Below, one piece after another: positions 33,489 through 43,948 of a DNA stretch of 64,000 nt. The notes beneath the pieces are model-generated. The model was not told where the DNA came from. It made no database searches and saw only the letters and a list, made by a program, of their open reading frames with translations. Both the position numbers and the translations under genes were made by a program. Source of the DNA: Heterostelium album PN500 (Eukaryota > Evosea > Eumycetozoa > Acytosteliales > Acytosteliaceae); assembly GCF_000004825.1 (NCBI RefSeq), contig NW_008805070.1, positions 1,426,001-1,490,000 of the forward strand, read 5' to 3'. Position 1 is the first letter of the stretch, and each line of letters opens with the position of its first letter.

Positions 33489-33866
33489 ATGAAATTCTCT
33501 ATCTTTATTATTACTTTGGCCACAATTATCATTTGTCTTGGAAATGTTGGTATCGCTCTAAACATTAGACCTAAGGATAAATATTATGTTAGTATGCCAG
33601 AAGAAGGAGACAGTACTAGAGCCTATGCCAGAATTAGTTACTTTGCTGGAAGACAATGCGAAGAAAGATTCTATGATCTATACTACTGGACAAACAGTTG
33701 TGTCGAAGGAAACAGAATCTTTGAATGTATACAAGGTGGAAACACAATGACCGAATACCAATATCCAGGAGATAACAATTGTTCAACCTCAGAGGGAGAG
33801 CCGACCATCACAACCTACAGTATTGGATGTCAAGGTACAACTTCATTCAGTTGTGAGTCTCAATAA
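33489..33866 (+). CDS. Small cysteine-rich secreted protein, second member of the pair
   Basis: It encodes 125 residues with a signal peptide (MKFSIFIITLATIIICLGNV). The mature region contains GRQC, NSCV, IFEC, DNNC, SIGC and FSC, the same six-cysteine order as the reverse-strand neighbour. Both also share an aromatic segment before the second Cys (GIYYLNSLC and DLYYWTNSC). Sequence identity elsewhere is low, so the duplication is not recent. An extracellular role is likely. Confidence 0.75.
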   Translation: MKFSIFIITLATIIICLGNVGIALNIRPKDKYYVSMPEEGDSTRAYARISYFAGRQCEERFYDLYYWTNSCVEGNRIFECIQGGNTMTEYQYPGDNNCSTSEGEPTITTYSIGCQGTTSFSCESQ

Positions 33867-34052
33867 ATTTTCATATCATTTTTAATAACTAAAAAATAGA
33901 TATATAAAAAATAAAATATTTGTATTAAATTCGATTTAAAACAAGTTTGCAAAATTCACTGAAATCGTTTGAAAAGTAATTTTAAACAAATCGAAAGATC
34001 AAATAAGTTAACCACAAATGTTTTTATAATTTTAACAAATGAAATATAAGAT

Positions 34053-37000
34053 ATGAGTTATTTAAGATTATTTAAATCATGTTTGACCAATTTAAATGTA
34101 AATAGTCATCATTGTAATAGATATATTGTTAATACCAGTAGTTCTACTCATAGAATTTATAATAATTTTACACATAGTTATAGTAATAGTAATCGACACT
34201 TTATAAGTTTATCAAATAAAAGTAAAGGAGAAAACAACAGTAATAGTAATAACAATAAAGATAATAATAATGATAGCAATGAAAATAATAATAAATCAGA
34301 TAACACACAAAAAAAGAAAAATTTAATAATATATGGTGTGTTAGGTTTGACTGTGGGTGTTAGTGCAGCTGGTTTATCTCTTTTTTGGAGTGTCAACAAC
34401 AACAGCTATTCAATAGAGAAGATCTGTATAGAACAACTATCACAAGAGAAAATAAAATACAGATCGACTTGGCAGAATGAATTCTGGATTTGGTTATTGA
34501 AACAATCCATATTCTTTGGTATTAGGAGTGGTCGTGGTAATAGTAGTAATACCAGTGGTAGTGCTAACAATGACAATAGTAGTAGTAGTACTACTACTAC
34601 TGACTACACTCTTCACTACCAGCTATTGCTAAACAAAGTTGTAGAGTTGATGGAATGCACGAAATCACTGAAATCACGTACACTCCTTATTGAAATGCTA
34701 GAGTTACTTGTAGAGAAAGATAGAGTATCGATACCTTTGCTGATAGCTGACAAGCGTAGTCGCATAACCCTAGAGAAGCTAACCGATTCACTCGCATCGA
34801 TCTCTCAAGATGAACCTGCACTTGACAACCAATTGGCAAACACACTTGGCCGTTTAATATCGAAAGATAAACGATACCGACAAATCGTTGTTCAAAAGTT
34901 TGGTTTCACCAATCTCTCTACACTTCTCCCATTCTCTTCATTATTAAAACAAGAGATAACTCAATATCTATCAGAGTTAAATGTAAATTGTAAGTAGTTT
35001 AATGAATATCGATATCTATCTTTATTTATTCATATATATTTATATTTAATAAATTTAGATCAAACAGAGAATAAAGATGGATTGTTTGAATTGATAGATA
35101 GTATATTTATTCATAAAACACATATACCTAGCAATAGAGATACAGTTATTATCAATAACCTCTCGATATTTATTGCTAATCTATCGTTCTACACGATGAA
35201 CTCGACCAATTCGATATTTAATGTACTATCAAAGATGTTAAACTATACAGATGTCTATGGAAAGAGTTTTACCTCTATTCAAATCAAATCAAACATTGCA
35301 AATGCACTTGTAAATCTCTCAAATCAAAATGATGGTAACTCATTATTAATAATTATGTTCTTAAATTAATTATAAACTAATTAACTATTTTATTATTAAA
35401 TAATAGAAAATAGACAATCTATTATAGTTGATGAAGGGTGGTTAGAAAGATTGAATGATTGGGTTAATCAAACTGTACCTTCCTCTTTGGGTAATGAGAC
35501 TGTAAAGAACGAAAAAGATAGAGAATTATTACAAAATCTACAGCTATCTTCTTTGATTGCACTAGCTAATCTATTATCTATGAATAGTAAGTAGTATTAC
35601 AATAGATTGTTGTTGTTATTATTTAATGCTAACCTTAATTTTTATAATAGCCAAAAAGACAGAGTCAATATGGAAATCAATATCACCTCTCAATGTACTA
35701 TTAATTGCAAAAGAAACTACTTTTAATTCATCGAAACATCAATCTTTAAGATTGTTATCGAATCTATCTGCATATGGTATGTTATTCATATATAACTATT
35801 ATTAATTAAATTGCTAGCTTTTTATTAATTTAATTTATAACTATCTTTTTAGTAAATAATGACACAAATTTGTTATATACTAAACTAAATAATGATGGCT
35901 TATCAAGTTTAATTGAATTGATATTGAAATTAGATCAATATTCAAAGAGATATATATCGAGAACCGTAGCTAATATGGCGAGAGATAGTAAGTATACAAT
36001 CAATGTTTATAAAGACTATGATGATGATGAGTCATAATAATACTAATACAAATAAATTAATTAATATAGAGAATGTAACACAACAACTATTATTAAAGGA
36101 TAATTGGAATAAGATAATATCATTATCAAGTGAGAATGATCGTGAAATTATAAGAAATCTATCAAGAATCATTGCTAATATTGCATTTAATGGTTAGTTT
36201 TAATGATCATTGTAATATAAACATCTTTGTTAATATTTAATTGTAATTTTTAATATTTTAATAGATAGTGAGAAACTAATATTAAATAGATCGATATATC
36301 CTTTATTGATAAAATGGTCTAAATCACCAGATGATTTCATTAGAGCCAATTCAATTAGAACCAAGATGTCTATAGCCACTCCGAATCAAAAGATACCTAA
36401 ATATGCAGAGGGAATCTATTTATTGTATCCAACAGATGAGGATCATCAAATCGATTTCGATATTGTATTTATACATGGTGTAACTGGACATCCTTTTTCA
36501 ACTTGGTGGACAACTCCACCATCATCTTCCGCCACTCCTGAATTAGTAGTTGCAGGAAATACCAACAACAACAACAATAACAACAATAACAACAGTCTGC
36601 CTACTTCGATCGTTGAAGCAACATCCTCTATTTGTTGGCCACAGAAATGGATACCTGAAGACCTCGCTAATGTCAGAGTTATCAGTGTTGGCTATGACAT
36701 ATTCCTCTCGCAATGGGGTGGCGGCACTGCCACTCCACTCTTTGACCAGAGTCAAGCCATCCTTGAAAATCTAACGTTGGCAGGTGTAGGTACTCGTCCA
36801 TTGATACTGGTTACACATAGTTTTGGTGGTCTCGTTGCCAAACAGATGCTAAAGCTGGCGAATGACGATCCGCAACACTACGGACAGCTTCGTGACAACA
36901 CCAAGGCGGTCGTCTTTTATTCGACACCGCACTACGGAGCCAAACTAGCTTCGTATGCTCATACACTCGATCATGTACTGCGAACAACGAGTGCTATATC

Positions 37001-37310
37001 CGATCTACTGCCGAGCAGTCAGCATGTCGACCTTCTCACCAGACAGTTTCCAACGTTCGCTGGCAATGTTGCCACTCTTTGTTTTGGTGAAACCGACGAG
37101 ATATGCTTCCTCAACAACAACATATGTCTACTGATTGTCGACCAAGAGAGTGCAAACCCTAAATTCATTGGAGATCAGCATCAATTCAAAGTACTCAAGG
37201 GTGACCATCGAACTGTTTGCAAACCAATCGATCGTAACGATGAAAAATATACACTTCTTATAGATTTTATCAAAAAGATAATCAAAGAAACAGATACAAC
37301 TATCAAATAA
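34053..37310 (+). CDS. SERAC1-like protein: membrane anchor, armadillo repeats and C-terminal lipase, seven exons
   Basis: The exons are 34053-34989, 35059-35334, 35407-35586, 35651-35776, 35853-35987, 36070-36192 and 36265-37310, all joined in phase 1, for 940 residues. A Ser/Asn/Lys-rich N-terminus precedes a membrane segment (LIIYGVLGLTVGVSAAGLSL), as expected for an organellar anchor. The middle is helical armadillo-like repeats ending in motifs such as NALVNLS, ALANLLS, LLSNLSA and VANMARD. The C-terminus is an alpha/beta-hydrolase: DIVFIHGVTGHPFSTWW, then CWPQKWIPEDLANVRVISVG, with the nucleophile elbow THSFGGLVAKQM and a late KVLKGDHRTVCKP carrying the likely His. Human SERAC1 acts at ER-mitochondria contacts in phosphatidylglycerol remodelling; the same role here is inferred. 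Confidence 0.88.
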
Positions 37311-37386
37311 TAAGTACATCTACTTTACTTTAGGTATTGGTAATAAATACAACATAGTTAACTATTAGTTTATTATGTTTTAATAA

Positions 37387-37805
37387 TTATTTAATATTAC
37401 AGTTTGTAACTTTAACTTTTGTTTGTAATTTTGATTGTAAATATTTATTTTCCTTTCTTTGCACACAAACATTATAATATTCTTCAATACCAAGTAATTT
37501 TATCTCTTCTTTTACCTTTTCAATGCTATTACTTTTATATTTTTCGTAATAACATTCATTCATCCTAATACATTTAAATTAGCACTAATAGATAATGTAT
37601 TACTAGAGAGTACTTACCAATATCTTATACGTTCCGATTCAGAGTCATAATCAACACTTTTTGGTGTGTCATCTATCGATTTGTCATCTTGACAATCTAA
37701 AGAAAACAAATATGCACCAACTTCATTATGTTCTGATACACAATCTCCAAAAGTAACAGATATCAAAGATAAAGAGATAAATAAAACTAAAATATATGTA
37801 TTCAT
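37387..37805 (-). CDS. Small secreted cysteine-containing protein, two exons
   Basis: Exon 1 (37805-37618) begins with a signal peptide (MNTYILVLFISLSLISVTFG) and continues DCVSEHNEVGAYLFSLDCQD. A 53 bp intron (GTAAGT...TATTAG) joins in phase 2 to exon 2 (37564-37387), total 121 residues. The mature part has five cysteines (DCVS, LDCQ, NECYYEKY, NVCVQR, TNCNIK), a spacing unlike the pair at 32.7-33.9 kb. It is likely an extracellular or vesicle-lumen protein of unknown function. Confidence 0.65.
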
Positions 37806-38567
37806 CCTGAAACTAGAACCTTTATTTATATTGATGATTCATGAAATTTTTAAAAATAACGTTAGGTTGTGTAATTTGTTATTATTATTTTTTTCTTTTT
37901 GGTTTAAACCACATCTAAAGTCAGAGAATAAAAATACTTTGTTTTTGTAAGCAACAACAACAAAAATAATAATTTATTTTAAAGGTGTTTTCCCTCATCA
38001 GCATCGATGTGTTGGTTCTAGAGTTGTTACCCTGGTTGTTATTTAATTTGATCAAAATCACCTTTTAGTATTGATATCGGACCTGGTAAGTAAAATAGTA
38101 TTTAAATTTGAATGAATGTTCGGATCAAAAATAACTATTCAAATGAATTTTAAATTCCCAAGTTGATTTTTAATAGTTTTTAAACCTGGTTGTCGAAATG
38201 CGATGAGGATCACTTAAAAACTAAAGAATTAAAATTATTTTTTACCAATCATTTCACCAAATTTTTTCCCAGGGCAAAAAAACAAACTGTCGGAATCGAA
38301 AAATCACTTTCTTAAGATCAAAAAAGGTATGTCATTTATTTTTAAATGTATCTTTGAAATTGAATCAGAATTATACAATTGACTTGAATTTGCTATAAAT
38401 TGAAATTGATCAACTCGTATTTTCATTTTATATAAAAAGAACAACAAGACAAACTTACTTTATTAAAGATAACTAACTAGTTAATTAATTATAACTTTCT
38501 TTTTTATTTTTTGTACATTTTACTTAATTTTATACAATTTTTATTATTATATATAAATAAATAAACA
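37806..38567. other. Divergent promoter with probable non-coding leader exon of vacuolin
   Basis: About 760 bp separates the secreted-protein gene from vacuolin. The interval 38273-38326 is bounded by TTTTTCCCAG and GGTATGT like an internal exon, and a second donor GGTAAGTAA lies at 38086. Neither contains an in-frame ATG connected to vacuolin. They most simply represent spliced 5' untranslated sequence. Confidence 0.3.
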
Positions 38568-40514
38568 ATGGATCATATCGATATTAATAATGATAATAAA
38601 AAGGTTGTAAGGAGTGTATCGAATGTATCAAGTTCATCTTCTCAATCATCAATGAAACGTTTCGGTGGTACTGAAGCATCGACTTACTCTTCGGATCACG
38701 ATCACGAACACGTTAATCATGATCTCAAAGTTGGACAGATTGTCATTCGTTCAGACTTTGCCGATGCCTCTGCTCAACAACAAGCCAAAATCATCTTGGA
38801 ACGTTTCAACGAGGGTATCAAGAGTTCTGCATTTACTGACAATCCATTATTGGGTCGTGCACTCGATAGAGTTGATATTTCGTAAGTTATTAATATTATT
38901 ATTATATATATCATAAATGTAGTTGTTTATCCAACTTATTAATGTTATATTATTAATATAGTTATTTTGTTTTGGGTCATCGTAATCAAGTTGCTGAACT
39001 TTTCGATCCACGTGGTGAGCGTTTCAGTACAGTTTATTCTGCTGATCCAACGGTGAACATTAAATATATTGGACCAATCTTAAAGACTGCCAAATACTAT
39101 GGTGCTTACGGTAAGCATGTACTCCAAGTTCCACCAGGTCACTACGCCAAGGCTTTCACCAAGAACAGACCAGTCCTCTACGGTGAAGGTCCACATGTAA
39201 TCATCGATCCAACATTCCAATTCGATGAGAGTGCCTTCGAGAACCAAAACGAACCATACATCTCTCACTCAACCATCAACATTCTCAGAGTTCCATCCGG
39301 TAAACTAGCTAAAGTTTGGATTGGTACTCAACCATATATCTTTGAATCAAGAAGAGAACCGTATGTTTATTATTATAAATAATAATAGAAATCTAACTAA
39401 TAATCATTCTTTATTTATTAGATATGTTGTTGTTGATGCACAATTTAAATTGGTACAAAAGGAATCAAAGAAGGATGACAAATCTTCGATGTTTTACGAT
39501 GCCACTGAACCATATATCTGTCATGGTTCAATTAAACGTTTGATTCCTCATACTGGTGAGGTTGCTGTTACTTATAACAATGGTATTTTGACTATCATTC
39601 CAACACCAAAGGACGATAAGCCTGTGATTATCGATTCTCCAACACATAATTTCGAGGGATTCATCTCGACTGCCCTCCAAACTTGTTTGTTCCCAAGTAA
39701 AGAAACCAAGCAATCTGCTTACAACGACAATAAACATGCCAGCTCTGACGAGATTAATCTAAAGATCTTCCAGACTCGTGATTCGCTCAGAGTCGGTGTT
39801 GTCTTGGTAGTCGCATTCAAGATTGTCGATCCAGAACTCGCCATTACCAAGCTCGGTAAAGAAGGAATCATCAATCACATTGAGAACGTATCTTTTGCCG
39901 ACATGGGTAAAGCAATTCAGTTGTCAACACTCCAAGAGGTGATGTACTTTACTCAAACCAAACCAGGTCAAAAGTCGGATGACAATGCAATCCAAACCAT
40001 TCAGGATCGTGTTAAAGCTCATTTGGCAAGAGATCTCGGTGAATATGGTATCGAGTTGGCACGTCTACAAATAGAAACCATGAAAGTTCTTGATTCAGAG
40101 ATTGCCAAGAAGTTGGCTGGACAATCGGTGACCTCCGCAGAATTCACTACCAAACAAGCTAGTTTGGCAAAGGAGTACGATATCAAGACTACCGAGGCAC
40201 GTCTCAAAGCAGAGACTGACAACATTGCACTTGCACAACGTGGTCAGGCACTTATCGCCGAAGCTCAGGCTAAGCTCTCATCAGCCCAGAAAGAAGCAGA
40301 GGCACTCCTCGTCAAAGCGGAAGCCGAACGAAAGGTATCGGAGCTCAGCGGTGAACTATACATCAAGTATCCTGCTCTCTTTGAATTGGAGATGGCCAAG
40401 ATCAAAGCACAAGCCATGCAGAATGCAACTATCTACATTACACCAGCCGATGTAGGTAACTTTATGAACTCACCACTTCTATTTTTCAACCAAATGCAAC
40501 AACTTAAGAAATAA
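38568..40514 (+). CDS. Vacuolin (SPFH/band 7 family), three exons
   Basis: The exons are 38568-38881, 38962-39360 and 39422-40514, with joins in phase 2 that rebuild [15 protein letters not shown] and [13 protein letters not shown], for 601 residues. The N-terminus is Ser/His-rich. The middle carries the vacuolin-typical stretches [39 protein letters not shown] and [20 protein letters not shown]. An SPFH core follows ([40 protein letters not shown]), then a long coiled-coil ([20 protein letters not shown]). Vacuolins coat the cytosolic face of late, neutral endosomes in Dictyostelium and act in exocytosis. D. discoideum has more than one vacuolin gene and I cannot assign this copy, so no symbol is given. 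Confidence 0.92.
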
Positions 40515-40960
40515 GTTGTTAGATAAACATCTCAGTCCATTGTATAGATTGTACTTTTTTCATTTGGAGAAATATAGATTCCTGGAATACAGAGTTTAAT
40601 CCAATCCATTCATTATTAAGTAATAATAATAATGAATATAAATTTTTATGAACTTCCTCAAATAGATAATTTAAGAAAGTTTAAAAACACAATAATTAAT
40701 AAAATTTAATTAAAGTTTGATTTATCAAACTGTTTCGGACTCATTATTCTTTATTATTAAAATCTGATATCAATTTAACTTTGAACTTTTCGGAGTTAGT
40801 TGTTGGATTAAGAAATAAAAGAAATTAACTCTATTAAACATTTAAATTGGTAGGATTACATGGTAATGAAAAAATCAATGGTTAAATTCTTTTATTATAG
40901 AAATCTTAATTTATATATTAATACACAAAATGAAGAGCAATGATTAATATTTGTTTTTTT
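40515..40960. other. Convergent 3' spacer
   Basis: About 450 bp of AT-rich sequence between the vacuolin and TBC gene ends. Nothing else is seen. Confidence 0.5.
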
Positions 40961-43068
40961 TCATGCTTCTTTGTGAGTTGTTGTTTTTTTCTTTGATAAA
41001 AGTGTAGGAGATTTTTTAGGGCTGTGTTGGTTGCTGTTGTTGTTGTTGTTCTTATTACTATTATTTTGATCTTTCCTTATTCCATTTCTCATCATTTGGA
41101 ACTCTATATATTCATTAAAAACAATCACTTTACTCTCCTTTCTTTTTTGATCGATCAATTTCATAGACAACGATCCAATCTTATTAAATGCATACTCTAT
41201 CAAAGCATCAGCATCATACATCATTGATGGTATTTTCTATATTTTAAATAGAGATAATAATAATTTGTTTAGTTTTTGGTTTTTGATCGATATGGATTAT
41301 ACATACTCTTATTAAATTATATAATGTATTGTAGTCTTTACAAGTTAGTAGTTTCTCTTCATTCATCTTAAAGAGTGCGACGGCAAATCTAAAGAGAACC
41401 TTTGAACCCTCAGCGAAAAACACGTCCCATATTCTAAAGGTGGTTTCAGTGGGTGTTGCAGTGGCCATTATACATAGGAACCACTGTGTCATGATCAAAG
41501 GCAACGATAGATTGAGAGTGGTAAAATGCTTATGAAGCTTTGGTAGTTTCTTTTGTAAAATCTCGTCAAAAACAAATCTAACATCCACAGACAGATCGAT
41601 CATAGTAGAAGTAAAATATTCACTTGGTAATATATCTTCAATAATAGATACCAAAGTCTAAAAAAAAGTAATTTCATACATTTAGTCAATAGTTCCACAT
41701 CTTTAAAAATCGAGAGTTTAGATTAAATTAACAAAGTTAACATACCCAATATGCTTCATGTTCACTCATATGTAATAATAAATATCCAACAATAAAATTC
41801 ATACATTGACAATATCCTACTTTAGCTGTATATATAATAATAATAATAATATTAATATTTGTTGTTGTTGTTGTTTTGTTGTATTTTGGATTATTATAAT
41901 AATTACGATTTCTCCAAGAATAGGCAGTCAATACTCTTGATAGTGTTTCCATGTGTTCTTGTGTGTTTAGGTATTTGTGGTCTGGGAAAGTACGGTCAAT
42001 GTCCATTGCAATCTGTTTGGTGGCAACCGACTGCTTTCCGTGGTAGACTTTGAGGATGTTATAGTATTCGTCTGGGTTGGCAGCCAGTCGGAGATAGGCA
42101 CCGCTGCAGCGTAGCCATACCGAAGATCTAAAGTCAGTGGGCACACCACGACGAATCATATCCTTGAGTGGTTTGGGTGGTTCGGAACGACGATAGGTGG
42201 TAGTTGCCGATGCCATTGGTGATTGTGACAGCGACAACAGATGAAAAGCACCGGGATTAGCCTCGATGAAATCCAACCATTGCTGTTTGCGTTGCTTCTC
42301 TTGTCGCACAAACTTGTCTTTGTAGATCAAATGAATCTGAACCATGTCTTGTTCCACTAGGAATCCATAGTTATCATAGATAATTAGACCGGTGTGCGGT
42401 TCGTGAATGATCAACGATACAAATTCATCTACTTTCTCGTCCATTGTTCTCATCTCCTCTTCGTCGTTATCAGTTGTATCTCTTATTAAATTGGTTATTG
42501 GTGAAGTATTAGTTGTTGTAGAAGTAGAGGTTGTAGTAGTAGATGTACTATTACTATCACTTTCATTATCATCACTATTATCTACATTAACACTATTATT
42601 ATTATTATTTTGTACATCTTTATTCTCATTATTATTATTATTACTATATACATCATGATCTTCTAAATCTAAATCATCTAAATTTAAACTTTTACTTCTC
42701 CTACTTAAACTATTTCTATATGTACTTGTTGTGCTGTGTATATTCTCCATATTATCATCATTATTATTGTCTATATGATCATGCTCTAATAATGTAGATG
42801 ATCTAACTAAAGGGTTGTTTGTTGATGAGGATGAAGTGTTGCTATCTTCTTCTTGTTCTTCTTCCTCTAACTCTTCTTCCTCTCTTTCATTACTATATTC
42901 TTCATTATCATTATCTTCATCTTGATCTTCTATTCTAAGATGCTCGATAGGATCAAAGTTGTGTAAAGTATTGTCATCATCTTCATACACTATATTATTC
43001 GGTCTAAACTGATTATGATTCTTATTGAACTGAAGTCTAATATCATCGAATGTTATAAAAGGTTCCAT
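40961..43068 (-). CDS. TBC-domain Rab GTPase-activating protein, four exons
   Basis: The exons are 43068-41907, 41825-41746, 41657-41307 and 41236-40961 (phases 1, 0, 0), for 622 residues. The first intron (41906-41826) is 81 bp, has no stop and stays open, but removing it restores YSWRNPKVGYCQCMNF. The N-terminal 240 residues are acidic and Asn-rich. The TBC domain then starts RRGVPTDFRSSVWLRCSGAY. The arginine finger is in IAMDIDRTFPDH and the glutamine finger in GYCQCMN. It continues through IMTQWFLCIMATATPTETTF and RIWDVFFAEGSKVLF. TBC proteins accelerate GTP hydrolysis by Rabs; the target Rab cannot be read from sequence. An Asn-rich tail ends the protein. Confidence 0.87.
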
Positions 43069-43948
43069 CTATCATACAAATATATTATATTAACAAATAA
43101 ATATTAAAATATTAAACTATAGAGATATATATATTAAAAAAAAATATTAAAATCAACCAATATTAAGATAGTTGATGTAAAATCAATGAACTTGAAATAT
43201 TAAATATAATACATCAAAAATAAAATAAAATAAATAATTATAATACAACAACAACAATAATAATAATAATAATAATTGAAGGTGTCAATAGTGTTGAGAA
43301 GTGGTGGTGGTGGTGATAGTAGTAGTATAGTATTACACAATGAGAATATACAACTAAAAAATAAATTAAAATTCAAATAAATAAGGAGTGTTTCACAAAG
43401 TGTTGTGGGTGATTATTATGTTTATTTAGTTGTGATAAATTTATAATTAATACACATGGAAATAGAAAACGAATAATCAACAATGAAAAAAAAAACAATT
43501 TGGACTGTGGGTGGGGGGAATCGAATTTTTTTAATATTCATTAACAAGCAGAAACCTATTTATTTAATTTAGATAATCCTTTTAGTAAAATAAATAATAA
43601 ATTAAGGATCAATTTTAAATGATTCAGTCAACTCATAATATTGTAAAAGAAGAATAAGTTGTTAGAAGAACAAACATCAACATAAATGTTATAGAAAGTG
43701 CAAAAGAATGAAGGTTGTCTATTGGTTCGGCCTCTAGTACTTTCATGTATAACGATCAATCTAGTATCTAGTATTAACAGCACATCAAAAACTAACAGTA
43801 AAACCTAATACTTTTAAAATCAAAGAAGAGATGAAACCTGAAGCGTTCGAATACATGACACCTGATAAAAGTGAGGAGCCTAATAGTTGCACCTCGTTCA
43901 AAAGAATCATTTTTTTAAAAAGAATGGTATAAAAATTAACTATATTTA
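43069..43948. other. Intergenic region with a higher-GC patch
   Basis: About 880 bp. Near 43490 is a G-rich block GGACTGTGGGTGGGGGGAAT upstream of the TBC gene. From about 43620 to 43935 G+C rises, and a 33-codon frame (MKPEAFEYMTPDKSEEPNSC, 43831-43932) is open on the forward strand. The reverse strand is also open there. It may be a small gene, an RNA or a remnant. Confidence 0.35.
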
